Position numbers and translations under genes: made by a program. Under the pieces are notes generated by a model. That model did no database searches, was not told the origin of the DNA, and saw only the letters and a program-made list of their open reading frames with translations. A stretch of DNA of 63,300 nucleotides from Xenophilus azovorans DSM 13620 (GTDB lineage Bacteria; Pseudomonadota; Gammaproteobacteria; Burkholderiales; Burkholderiaceae_C), in the NCBI RefSeq assembly GCF_000745855.1, contig NZ_JQKD01000036.1, positions 1-63,300 of the forward strand. The letters are read 5' to 3'. Positions 25,722 through 34,075 of this stretch are shown here, in pieces (position 1 is the stretch's first letter; every line of letters begins with the position of its first letter).

Positions 25722-27161
25722 GTGAAAATCAGCGAAAAATTCAATTTGGAAGCCACTCAATTTGAACTGGATTTTGTTGATATAGACACAGACGCCGATA
25801 CGCCACTGTTCGTAGACCCATTTTTTCTTGGCTGCCGCACCGACTCTTGGTCCGTAAACGCAACCCGAACACTTCGAAGTTTCTTTCAAGCTTTTATTAA
25901 CTTCATTCGAGATGGAGAAACAGATCGAGCAAGGGCTCTTTTTGACTATCTACACGAACCTAATGAAACGTGCTTGGGTCTGTCCAGCGGCAGGCCTCGT
26001 GGCAATGCGATTGGATCCATCGACAGTGAGAAGCTTTTTAATAGCATTGCTCAGAGTGAGGCTGTGGCGACTGGCATTGTTGAGGATTTAGAAGATTTTC
26101 GTCTTTTTATTGACGGCATCGATAAAGACAAAATATCAGATATGACCACAAATATAATTCGTGGTCACCTTGTCACTTACACGCAGGAGCAGTGCAAATT
26201 ATGGGGAATTGCATTACATCAAAATGTCCAGTCTGGGTTCTATTGGGATCGAGCCACACACACCTGGAATAATCGATATGAATCGATGCTAATTATCGAC
26301 GGGAGAAAGATACTGTTGACTCCCAAAGGCATTGTTTCCTACTCCAACAAATACACGCCTCAGAAATATTACAATCAATTCATTCTCGAATACCTGCAGC
26401 ACGAACATCTTCGAAATTATTCGGCTCTTGTCCAATACCGTGTAGACGGTACGCCCTATGTGACAAAGAAATCTTTAAAGGAATCACAGGAATCAGCATA
26501 CTCCAAAGAATTTCTTGCCTCTTTTACAGACGATCATCCCGAAGTATTTCGGGGTTTCAAAGAGTGGATTCAGCAAACGGCCTCAGCGATCTCCAATGAG
26601 GAAATAGATGATAGCGATCCCGTGCTTATTGCGCAGTATCTAATCACCAAACTTGGAGAGATTGCCCCGGGCGGGGAAGGTGCAACTAAATATCATAGAT
26701 TGGCCGTTGGTATTCTTGAGTTTCTTTTCTATCCTGATGTTGTCTCGCCTATAGTTGAGAATGAGATCCATGATGGAAGAAAGCGAATAGATATCACTTT
26801 CGACAATTCCGCAAACAAAGGATTTTTCCATCGACTACATACTACCTATCAAACTCCAGCTCAATTCATTTTTGTGGAGTGCAAGAATTACTCTCGTGAA
26901 GTTGCCAATCCTGAGATAGATCAACTTTCTGGTCGATTTTCAATGAATCGAGGTAAGTTTGGGCTGCTCCTGTGTAGATCGGTAGATGACATGGATACGT
27001 TATTAGCGAGATGCAACGACACATATGTGGATGGAAGGGGCATTATGCTTCCAATAGTTGACAATGATTTGGTCGCAATGCTCAACAAGATCGCAGAGGG
27101 TGTTGCAAATCCACATGAAGAATTTTTAACCCAAAGATTCCGGGCTGTGGCATTAAATTGA
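25722..27161 (+). CDS. Uncharacterised protein with a C-terminal PD-(D/E)xK-like nuclease signature
   Basis: The 479-residue protein starts with GTG 25722, six bases after a perfect AAGGAG, so the start is well supported. The N-terminal part has a FELDFVDIDTDADTPLFVDP motif that I cannot place. Near residues 345-395 are RKRIDITFDN and FIFVECKNY, spaced like the D...ExK active site of PD-(D/E)xK nucleases, with ISNEEIDDSDP-type acidic stretches before it. Codon use is far more AT-rich than anywhere else in the window, which indicates recent transfer. It could be a stand-alone defence nuclease. Family and activity unproven. Confidence 0.6.
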   Translation: MKISEKFNLEATQFELDFVDIDTDADTPLFVDPFFLGCRTDSWSVNATRTLRSFFQAFINFIRDGETDRARALFDYLHEPNETCLGLSSGRPRGNAIGSIDSEKLFNSIAQSEAVATGIVEDLEDFRLFIDGIDKDKISDMTTNIIRGHLVTYTQEQCKLWGIALHQNVQSGFYWDRATHTWNNRYESMLIIDGRKILLTPKGIVSYSNKYTPQKYYNQFILEYLQHEHLRNYSALVQYRVDGTPYVTKKSLKESQESAYSKEFLASFTDDHPEVFRGFKEWIQQTASAISNEEIDDSDPVLIAQYLITKLGEIAPGGEGATKYHRLAVGILEFLFYPDVVSPIVENEIHDGRKRIDITFDNSANKGFFHRLHTTYQTPAQFIFVECKNYSREVANPEIDQLSGRFSMNRGKFGLLLCRSVDDMDTLLARCNDTYVDGRGIMLPIVDNDLVAMLNKIAEGVANPHEEFLTQRFRAVALN

Positions 27162-27164
27162 ATA

Positions 27165-27261
27165 CACCTAACAATGCCATCAACGTGGACGCTTTTTTTT
27201 CGCTTTGCTCATTACAAATGCGCCCGTTACGGCAGGCATTGAGCGTTCGCTTTCGTTAGCC
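27165..27261 (+). other. Candidate attC recombination site
   Basis: The site begins CACCTAACAATGCC (27165-27178) and ends GGCATTGAGCG...GTTAGCC (27235-27261). CTAAC pairs with GTTAG, and AATGCC with GGCATT, as in the R and L boxes of an attC. A 14-base asymmetry lies between the right-hand inner and outer boxes, which is longer than usual, so it may be a rearranged site. It directly follows the stop codon of the preceding gene. Confidence 0.45.
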
Positions 27262-27407
27262 GCCACCGGCAGTTTCTAGCCGATAGCGCCCAACAGACTA
27301 CGACCGCCGCAATACCGAAATTGCCCATCGCGTCAAGACAGACGCTCGATAACTCAGTGCCTGCGCTGTAAACAAGTAGCCGGGCTTTCAGTTCGTCCTT
27401 TGTGCAT

Positions 27408-27503
27408 TGGCGGAAAGCAGCCGGAGTCGAACCGACCAGGAAGCGGCTGGCGCCCCCTACCGGGTTTGAAGCCCGGGCGCACCACCGGGTGCGTTTGCCT
27501 TCC
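27408..27503 (-). tRNA. selC: tRNA-Sec (anticodon UCA)
   Basis: The 96-nt gene has the unusual size and an 8-bp acceptor stem typical of selenocysteine tRNA: 5' GGAAGGCA pairs with TGCTTTCC next to the encoded GCCA end. The anticodon TCA (complement at 27467-27469) sits in CTTCAAA. A long variable arm and the T-loop GGTTCGACTCC are clear. It reads UGA as selenocysteine together with SelB. It lies 46 bp downstream of selB on the same strand. The foreign island abuts its 3' end. Confidence 0.96.
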
Positions 27504-27548
27504 TCTTGAAGAAGAGATTCTTCGTGCCTGTCCAAAGGCGCGGGGATT

Positions 27549-29777
27549 CTAGGGGCCGGTGACGGGGCCCTCCTCTTTCGTCCAGCGCGTGTTCGGCCGC
27601 GGCAGGTGCGCGTCGCCCACGCGGCGGGTGTAGCCGATGCGGTCGAAGAATTCGAGGATCTGGATGGCGCGCTTGCGGCCGAGGTGGGCGGCATCGCGGA
27701 AGGTGCGGGCTTCGACGGCGCCGGGGGGCGGGCCTTTGGGGGAAGCGGCGGTACCCGGCTTCGACAGGCTCAGCCCGAACGGGTGGGGGGTGTCGGAGGC
27801 CGATGGGGCGGTGGCGTCGGAGGCCGGCGAAGCCTTGGCGATGGCTGCAGCGGCATCCGGCGTGTCGGCCGTACTCAGCGCAGCAAAGGTCTGCGCCAGC
27901 TCGGCCATGCGCTCGGCCGGGTAGAACAAATCCTTCACCACCTGGTACAGCGCGCCCAGCCGGGCCTGCTTGCGCAGCAGGTCACGCACGGCGTCTTCGC
28001 GCACGCCGGTTTCGCGCGCCAGGTCGCGCACCCAGGGCGGATCGTTGCCGCCGGCCAGCAGCAGGGGGTGCAGGCGCTCGGCCAGGGCCTGCTCGGCGTC
28101 GCTCAGGCTGACGCGGTGGCCGGGCAGGTGCAGCCAGTGGCCGGTGCGCTCCAGCACGGGGCGGCCCTCGGCGTCGCGTTCGGCCAGCAGGCGCTCGATC
28201 CAGGCCTGCCAGCCCTGGGCGGGCAGGCGCGCGAAGCTGGCCTGGGCGCCGCTTTGCGCGGGGAAGGCCATGCGTTGCAGGCGGGCGCTGTTCAGGCCGG
28301 GCTCGTCGGGGGCGCGGGCGTGATGGCGTTGCAGGGCGTCGGTGATGCGCTCGCGCACGGCCGCCCAGGCGGCGGGGGCCAGCCACAGTTCGTCGGCATC
28401 GCCGCCGGTGCCGGGGGCGCCGAGCATCGATCCCGCGAGCGGGCCGGGCTGGCCGATGGGAAACGAGGGTGCATCGTCGCCGGCCCAGCCGGGCGCGGGC
28501 AGGCGGCCCAGCAGGCGCGCCAGCGCGCTGCGGGTGAGACCGGCCGGCGCGGCGGCCAGCAGCGGACGCGCGTCGCCGGTGGCGACCAGGGTGTCGAGCG
28601 CGTCGAGCCACTGCATGCGCTCGGCGCTGCGGCGCCGGCGCTCGGGCGCCAGCGGGTCGAGCACGACGCCGCCGCCCACGGTGCGCGTGCCCTGCGCGTT
28701 GCGCACGATGAAGCGGTCGCCGGGCACGACGAACACGGGCGCATCGAAGACGAGCTGCACGCGCGCCTCGGCATCAGGCGCGAGGGTGTCGGCCTGCAGC
28801 GGCACGGCGTGCGCCTGCCGGTGCGCGGCGCCCAGATGCACGTGCAGCGGCGCCCACGAGCCGAGCGGCGCGGCGCCCGGCAGCAGGCGCAGGCGCGCGT
28901 CGATGCGCTGCGTGGGCTGCAGCACGCGGGCGTCGGCGATCCAGTCGCCGCGGGCGATCTCGTGCTTGTCGATGCCGGCCAGGTTGAGGGCGACGCGCTG
29001 GCCGGCGCGGCCGACTTCGGCGGCGCGGTTCTGCGCATGCAGGCTGCGGATGCGCACGCCGCGCCCGGTGGCCGAGTGGGTGAGCGTGTGGCCCGCCAGC
29101 ACGTGGCCGCCGAAGACGGTGCCGGTGACGACGGTGCCGCGCCCCGGCAGGGTGAAGACGCGATCGACGGCAAGGCGGAACAGGCCGCCGCCGCGGCGCC
29201 GCTCGCTCGCTTCTTCTTCCCAAGCGCGGGCCTGGGCGAACAGGTGCTCGCGCAGCGCGTCGATGCCGAGGCCGGCAGCATCCACCTCGGGCGCGATGGC
29301 GGTCTCGAAGACAGGCGCGTCGCGCAGCGGCGTGCCGGCCAGCAGCGCGGCGACCTCTGCGCGTACGGCGGCGATGCGTTCGGCATCGACGCGGTCGCAC
29401 TTGGTCAGCGCCACGGTGCCCTGGGTGATGCCGAACAGCAGAGCGATGGCCAAATGCTCGCGGGTCTGAGGCATCACGCCGTCGTCGGCGGCCACCACCA
29501 GCAGCGCGTGGTCGATGCCCGAGGCGCCGGCGGCCATGGTGTGGACGAACTTCTCGTGGCCGGGCACGTCGATGAAGCCCAGCACGTTCGCGACGGCCGT
29601 TGCCTCACCGCCATTGCCCTGCCGGCCTTCGGACGGCACGGGGATGTAGGCGTAGCCCAACTCGATGGAGATGCCGCGCGCCTTCTCTTCCTTCAGTCGG
29701 TCGGTGTCCACGCCGGTGAGCGCGCGCACCAGCGTGGTCTTGCCGTGGTCGATGTGGCCGGCCGTGCCGATGATCAT
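27549..29777 (-). CDS. selB: Selenocysteine-specific elongation factor SelB
   Basis: The 742-residue GTPase delivers selenocysteyl-tRNA to UGA codons marked by a SECIS hairpin. The EF-Tu-like domain has [10 protein letters not shown] near the start, [10 protein letters not shown] and TKCD. Beta-barrel domains follow, then C-terminal winged helices that bind the SECIS ([13 protein letters not shown]...; the last one [20 protein letters not shown]). Between the last two winged helices is an extra low-complexity linker of about 45 residues, part of which ([11 protein letters not shown]) is encoded by the dispersed repeat. ATG 29777 overlaps the selA stop (ATGA). Confidence 0.96.
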   Translation of the reverse strand: MIIGTAGHIDHGKTTLVRALTGVDTDRLKEEKARGISIELGYAYIPVPSEGRQGNGGEATAVANVLGFIDVPGHEKFVHTMAAGASGIDHALLVVAADDGVMPQTREHLAIALLFGITQGTVALTKCDRVDAERIAAVRAEVAALLAGTPLRDAPVFETAIAPEVDAAGLGIDALREHLFAQARAWEEEASERRRGGGLFRLAVDRVFTLPGRGTVVTGTVFGGHVLAGHTLTHSATGRGVRIRSLHAQNRAAEVGRAGQRVALNLAGIDKHEIARGDWIADARVLQPTQRIDARLRLLPGAAPLGSWAPLHVHLGAAHRQAHAVPLQADTLAPDAEARVQLVFDAPVFVVPGDRFIVRNAQGTRTVGGGVVLDPLAPERRRRSAERMQWLDALDTLVATGDARPLLAAAPAGLTRSALARLLGRLPAPGWAGDDAPSFPIGQPGPLAGSMLGAPGTGGDADELWLAPAAWAAVRERITDALQRHHARAPDEPGLNSARLQRMAFPAQSGAQASFARLPAQGWQAWIERLLAERDAEGRPVLERTGHWLHLPGHRVSLSDAEQALAERLHPLLLAGGNDPPWVRDLARETGVREDAVRDLLRKQARLGALYQVVKDLFYPAERMAELAQTFAALSTADTPDAAAAIAKASPASDATAPSASDTPHPFGLSLSKPGTAASPKGPPPGAVEARTFRDAAHLGRKRAIQILEFFDRIGYTRRVGDAHLPRPNTRWTKEEGPVTGP
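27757..27783. repeat. Dispersed repeat, single arm inside selB
   Basis: CTTCGACAGGCTCAGCCCGA followed by ACGGG is identical to one arm of the palindrome at 31238-31297. It lies in frame within the selB linker and adds the residues [11 protein letters not shown] to the protein. Confidence 0.8.
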
Positions 29778-31204
29778 GGCCGGGCGGCGAGCGCGGCCTG
29801 CAGCGCAGGCAGTTGCGCGGTGAAGGCGGCCTCGTCGTGCGCCTCCAGGCAGCGCAGGTCCAGCCACAGCGACTGGTCGGCGATGCGGCCGATGACCGGG
29901 CGCGGCAGGCCGCGCAGCGCGGCCTCGAGCCGGGCGAGCCGGCGGCCGGCGCGCCTGGCTTCGCGCGGCGCGATGCGCAGGCCGGCGCTGGGCAGCGTCT
30001 CCACGGGCAGCGCGCCGCTGCCGATCTGGCTGGACATCGGGGCAACGCTCGCCTCGAAGTCCGCACCCAGCGCCTGCTGCACGGCGGGCAGCAGGCGCTC
30101 GGCCTGGGCCTGCATCTGCTCGCGCGGGCGGGTGAAGAGGCGCAGCGTGGTCAACCGCTCGGCCAGGTGCTCGGGCGCGAGGTAGAGGCGCAGCACGGGC
30201 TCCAGCGCGGCCAGGGTGAGCTTGCCCACGCGCAGGGCGCGCTTGAGCGGGTTCTTCTTGATCTTCGCGATCAGGTCCTTGTGGCCGACGATCAGGCCGG
30301 CCTGCGGGCCGCCGAGCAGCTTGTCGCCGCTGAAGGTGACGAGGTCGGCGCCGGCGGCCACCACGGCGCGCACGGTGGGCTCGTGCGGCAGGCCCCATTG
30401 CGCCATGTCGACCAACGTGCCGCTGCCCAGGTCGACTGCCAGCGGCAGGCCGCGCTCGTGGGCGATGGCGGCCACCTCCGCCTCGCTCACCGTCTTGGTG
30501 AAGCCGCTCACGGCATAGTTGCTGGTGTGCACCTTCATCAGCAGCGCGGTGCGCGCCGTGACGGCCTCGGCATAGTCCTTGGCGTGGGTGCGGTTGGTGG
30601 TGCCGACCTCGACCAGCTTCGCGCCGGCGCGCGACATGATGTCGGGGATGCGGAAGGCGCCGCCGATCTCGACCAGCTCGCCGCGCGAGACGATCACCTC
30701 CTTGCGCGCCGCCAGCGCGTTGAGCGTGAGCAGCACGGCGGCGGCGTTGTTGTTGACGACGGTGGCGGCCTCGGCGCCGGTCAGCTCGCGCAGCAGGCCG
30801 TCGACGAGGTCGTCGCGGTCGCCGCGGCCGCCGGTGGCGAGGTCGAACTCCAGGTTGGCCGGCGCGGTGAGCGCGCGCAGCACCGACTGAGCGGCCTCGT
30901 CGGGCAGCAGCGCGCGGCCCAGGTTGGTGTGCAGCACGGTGCCGGTGAGGTTGAACACGGCCACCAGGCGCGGCGCGAAGCGCGCGGCCAGGCGGCGCTC
31001 GCAGGCGGCGGCGAGGGTGTCGTCGGCGATGGCCTCGGCAGTGAGCTGGCCGGCCAGGGCTTTCGGGCGCAGGGCGTCGAACTCGGCGCGCAGGGCGTCC
31101 GTCAGCGCGCCCTGGCCGTAGCGCTCCGCCAGCGCCTGCATGGCCGGCGCGGCGAGCGCGCGGTCGACCGAGGGCAGGCGAAGGGCGTGGGGAACGGCGG
31201 ACAT
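29774..31204 (-). CDS. selA: L-seryl-tRNA(Sec) selenium transferase SelA
   Basis: The 476-residue PLP enzyme converts seryl-tRNA-Sec to selenocysteyl-tRNA-Sec using selenophosphate. It shows [37 protein letters not shown], and the PLP-lysine segment [17 protein letters not shown] 31204 ([17 protein letters not shown]) was preferred over a GTG 30 bp upstream, because family members begin near this point and the longer form reads toward the repeat. Its stop overlaps the selB start by 4 bp. Confidence 0.96.
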   Translation of the reverse strand: MSAVPHALRLPSVDRALAAPAMQALAERYGQGALTDALRAEFDALRPKALAGQLTAEAIADDTLAAACERRLAARFAPRLVAVFNLTGTVLHTNLGRALLPDEAAQSVLRALTAPANLEFDLATGGRGDRDDLVDGLLRELTGAEAATVVNNNAAAVLLTLNALAARKEVIVSRGELVEIGGAFRIPDIMSRAGAKLVEVGTTNRTHAKDYAEAVTARTALLMKVHTSNYAVSGFTKTVSEAEVAAIAHERGLPLAVDLGSGTLVDMAQWGLPHEPTVRAVVAAGADLVTFSGDKLLGGPQAGLIVGHKDLIAKIKKNPLKRALRVGKLTLAALEPVLRLYLAPEHLAERLTTLRLFTRPREQMQAQAERLLPAVQQALGADFEASVAPMSSQIGSGALPVETLPSAGLRIAPREARRAGRRLARLEAALRGLPRPVIGRIADQSLWLDLRCLEAHDEAAFTAQLPALQAALAARP

Positions 31205-31237
31205 GCTTCGGATGTTCCTGCTGAAACTGAACACACC

Positions 31238-31297
31238 TCGTTCACGCTGAGCTTGTCGAAGCGCTGCGCAGGGCTTCGACAGGCTCAGCCCGAACGG
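31238..31297. repeat. Dispersed palindrome, copy 2
   Basis: The left arm TCGTTCACGCTGAGCTTGTC continues into GAAG. After a 10-base spacer comes the right arm CTTCGACAGGCTCAGCCCGA ending ACGG. It sits in the gap between fdhE and selA and can form a long hairpin in the transcript. Confidence 0.85.
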
Positions 31298-31330
31298 TCC
31301 GGGACAAGCGCAGCTCGATGGCGCGCCGCA

Positions 31331-32287
31331 TCACACCGCCAGCGGCTTCTCGATCGCCAGCAGCGGGTTGCCGCTGGCCCGCGAGAACGCGGTCTCGCCC
31401 ATCAGCAGGTCGAGCGTGAGGCTGGCCAGGTCGTCGGCCAGGGGTTCGGCATAGGGGTCCTGCTCCTGGTTGACGATCTTGCGGTAGGTGTGGCACTGCG
31501 TGCAGGTCTCGGCCAGGACGACCTGGTCCTTCACCTTCGCGGCGTCGCCGGCCTCGGCCTCCTCCACACCCTGGTAGCGCACGCCCTGCGTCGATTCGCA
31601 GTGGCTGCACTTGACGCGCACCATGTGCCATTCGGTGGCGCACAGGCCGCAGTGCAGGTAGCGGTGGCCGCCGGCCTCGCCGCCGATGCGCAGCACGCTG
31701 GCCACCGGCGCGCTGCCGCACACGGGGCAGACGGTGGCGGGCTCGGTGTAGGGCATGCTGCGCTCGTCCTGCGCCGCGGCGCGGGCGGCGAAGACGACCT
31801 GCAGCGCGGCCATGACCAGCGTCGCGGCAGCGATGTCCTCGCGGCCGAGGTTGTCGGCCAGCGCCTGGCGGGCCAGGGCGTCGAGCGCATCGTCGTCATG
31901 CGCGGCCAGGCGGTCGAGCACCGGGCGCAGCACTGCGGGTACGGCGGGGTCGGCCTGCACGTCGGCGACCAGCGCGCGCAGGGTGGCGCGCCAGCCGGCG
32001 GGCAGCGCGTCGGAGGCCGGCATGAGCGGCATGCCGTTGGCGCTGGCGCGCTGCACGGCGTCGGCCGGCAGGGCCTCGGCGGCGGGCGCCTGCGCCGCCA
32101 GCCGCTGCTGCGCCTCGACCAGCCGCGCCGCGAAGCGCAGGTAGTCGGCGATGGGATGGCCTTCGGCCAGTTGCCGCATGCGCGCGGCGCGCTCCTGGAA
32201 CAGCAGCGCCGGCTGCGGCAGGCGCACGCGCGGGAAGCTCACGCGGTCGAGGGCTTCGATGTCGCCGGGCTGGAGGATGCGTTGCAC
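31331..32287 (-). CDS. fdhE: Formate dehydrogenase accessory protein FdhE
   Basis: The 318-residue rubredoxin-like iron protein is needed for assembly of respiratory formate dehydrogenases. Four cysteine pairs are visible: CPVCGSAP, CGLCATEW, CSHCEST and CTQCHTY, which is the family's signature. The start is GTG 32287-32285. It lies downstream of fdhC (117-bp gap) and upstream of selA. Confidence 0.95.
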   Translation of the reverse strand: MQRILQPGDIEALDRVSFPRVRLPQPALLFQERAARMRQLAEGHPIADYLRFAARLVEAQQRLAAQAPAAEALPADAVQRASANGMPLMPASDALPAGWRATLRALVADVQADPAVPAVLRPVLDRLAAHDDDALDALARQALADNLGREDIAAATLVMAALQVVFAARAAAQDERSMPYTEPATVCPVCGSAPVASVLRIGGEAGGHRYLHCGLCATEWHMVRVKCSHCESTQGVRYQGVEEAEAGDAAKVKDQVVLAETCTQCHTYRKIVNQEQDPYAEPLADDLASLTLDLLMGETAFSRASGNPLLAIEKPLAV

Positions 32288-32404
32288 GGTGCGAGGAAAG
32301 CTGAGGGGCCAAAGAGAAGCGCCGGGACGGACCCGGCGCTCTGGATGCAGGTGGGCTGCGGCAAGTCTATGCCAGCCCCCGGTCGATCGGCATGGGAAGA
32401 AGCC

Positions 32405-33118
32405 TCATCCCCTGGGCGCCGCGCGGTCGCGTGCCAGCGCGCTTTCGCGCTCGACCACCTCGCCGTACCAGCCCCGGTGATGACGCCGGGCCCAGGCGTA
32501 GCTCACCGTGCCGCGGGTCATGGCCTTGATGGAGCCCTTGACCCAGATCGCCGCGTAGATGTGGACGATGATGGCGCAGACGATCACGAAGCCGAAGAAG
32601 GCGTGCAACAGCGAGGCCAGCCGGACGATGCCGATCGGGAACAGGTGGCTGAAGTACGCGCGCCACATCACCAGCCCCGTGAGCAGCAGGCACAGCATGC
32701 TGATGACCAGCACCCAGAACAGCAGCTTCTGCCCCGCGTTGTAGCGGCCCACCGGCGGCAGGCGCTCCTCGCGGTTGTTCACCACGTCGCCGGTCTGCCG
32801 CAGCCACTGCCGGTCGTTCGCGTCGAGGAAGTTGTGGTGCCAGAAGCGGATCACCAGCACGAGGAACGAGACGAACATCACCACGCCGATGAAGGGATGC
32901 AGGATGCGCGTCCACGGCCCGCCGCCGAACAGCGCCGTCAGCCAGTACAGCGCCGGGTGGAACAGCGCCAGCCCCGACAGCGCCAGCAGCACGAAGCAGA
33001 TGGCGGTGATCCAGTGGTTGCTGCGCTCGTTGGGCGTGTAGCGCTCGATGGCCGGGCGGCCCTGGTTGTCGAGCACGAAGTCGGCGTGCGTCGGACGCCT
33101 GGCCTTGCTGCTGCTCAT
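32405..33118 (-). CDS. Formate dehydrogenase gamma subunit, cytochrome b556
   Basis: The 237-residue inner-membrane di-haem cytochrome passes electrons from the Fe-S subunit to quinone. It has four hydrophobic helices (about 38-60, 74-95, 135-158, 172-198) and the histidines expected for haem ([29 protein letters not shown]). The end [20 protein letters not shown] matches formate dehydrogenase gamma subunits. Its start overlaps the beta-subunit stop by 4 bp. Confidence 0.93.
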   Translation of the reverse strand: MSSSKARRPTHADFVLDNQGRPAIERYTPNERSNHWITAICFVLLALSGLALFHPALYWLTALFGGGPWTRILHPFIGVVMFVSFLVLVIRFWHHNFLDANDRQWLRQTGDVVNNREERLPPVGRYNAGQKLLFWVLVISMLCLLLTGLVMWRAYFSHLFPIGIVRLASLLHAFFGFVIVCAIIVHIYAAIWVKGSIKAMTRGTVSYAWARRHHRGWYGEVVERESALARDRAAPRG

Positions 33119-34071
33119 GACCGCACCTCCTGTTCGCGCTGCGCCTCGGGCGGCACGCCCGCATCGTCGCGCCGGGCCAGGGCGTTGGCCTCGGCGTCGA
33201 TCTCTTCTTCCTCGCTCACCTCGTTGGGGCCGACGCGGGTGTAGTGGAAGAAGCCGGCCAGCGCGGTGAGCGCGATGCCGGCCAGCGCCAGCGGCTTGGT
33301 CACGCCCTTCCACAGGCCGACCATCGGGCTGATCGTCGGCGCCTCGGGCAGGCCGCTGTACAGCGAGGGCTTGTCGGCATGGTGCAGCACGTACATGACG
33401 TGCGTGCCGCCGACGCCCGCCGGGTCGTACAGGCCCGCGTCCTTGAAGCCGCGCTCCTTCAGGTCGGCGATGCGCTCGGCCGCATGCTCCTTCATGTTCT
33501 CCTTGGTGCCGAACACGATGGCGCCGGTCGGGCAGGTCTTGACGCAGGCAGGCTCCTGGCCGACCGCGACGCGGTCGGAGCACAGGGTGCACTTGTAGGC
33601 CTTCTTGTCCTTCTTGGAGATGCGCGGCACGTTGAAGGGGCAGCCGGTGATGCAATAGCCGCAGCCGATGCAGGCTTCCTCGTGGAAGTCGACGATGCCG
33701 TTGGCGTACTGCACGATGGCGCCGGGCGAGGGGCAGGCCTTCAGGCAACCCGGGTCCTCGCAGTGCATGCAGCCGTCCTTGCGGATCAGCCACTCCAGGT
33801 TGCCGCTTTCCTCGTTCTCGTACTCGGTGAACCGCATGACGGTCCAGGAGTTCTCGGTGAGGTCAGTCGGGTTGTCGTACACGCCGGTGGTGGTGCCTAC
33901 CTCGTCGCGCAGGTCGTTCCACTCCATGCACGCCGTCTGGCAGGCCTTGCAGCCGATGCACTTGGAGACGTCGATGAGCTTGGCGACCTCGCCCGCATAG
34001 GCGCTGCGCTGGCTGGGCGCGGGCGTGGTGGTGGCCGAACGGCGCTTGATGTCCAGGGATTGCATCGACAT
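33115..34071 (-). CDS. Formate dehydrogenase beta subunit, four [4Fe-4S] ferredoxin
   Basis: The 318-residue protein carries electrons from the catalytic subunit to the cytochrome. Four cysteine clusters are visible: [42 protein letters not shown] and CTLCSD...CVKTCPTG. A single C-terminal membrane helix ([17 protein letters not shown]) anchors it, as in FdnH/FdoH. It starts 4 bp after the alpha-subunit stop and is coupled to the gamma subunit. Confidence 0.95.
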   Translation of the reverse strand: MSMQSLDIKRRSATTTPAPSQRSAYAGEVAKLIDVSKCIGCKACQTACMEWNDLRDEVGTTTGVYDNPTDLTENSWTVMRFTEYENEESGNLEWLIRKDGCMHCEDPGCLKACPSPGAIVQYANGIVDFHEEACIGCGYCITGCPFNVPRISKKDKKAYKCTLCSDRVAVGQEPACVKTCPTGAIVFGTKENMKEHAAERIADLKERGFKDAGLYDPAGVGGTHVMYVLHHADKPSLYSGLPEAPTISPMVGLWKGVTKPLALAGIALTALAGFFHYTRVGPNEVSEEEEIDAEANALARRDDAGVPPEAQREQEVRS

Positions 34072-34075
34072 GGCG

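Larger units (their letters stand above)
25560..27261 (+). mobile_element. Candidate integron gene cassette without integrase
   Basis: The segment is bounded by two copies of GTTAGCCG (25560 and 27255). It contains one AT-rich gene with a strong ribosome site and has an attC-like sequence starting 4 bp after the stop codon. This is the normal build of a gene cassette. No integrase gene is in the window, so it would be a solitary cassette or part of a small array lacking the integrase. Confidence 0.45.

Noticed and set aside
27227-27407. Small minus-strand protein next to selC (MGNFGIAAVVVCWALSARN and surrounding)
   Set aside because: The readable peptide has no clear start or ribosome site and reads through the candidate attC. 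It is noted as cassette-like sequence but not as a gene.
24686-27407. Integrative island inserted into the 3' end of selC with a tRNA direct repeat
   Set aside because: I searched by eye for a second copy of the tRNA 3' end near 24550-24690 and found none, and there is no integrase gene. The cassette explanation fits better.
29813-33244. Long plus-strand open frame opposite selA, fdhE and fdhC
   Set aside because: Antisense shadow in high-GC DNA; the minus strand has clear gene families across the whole span.
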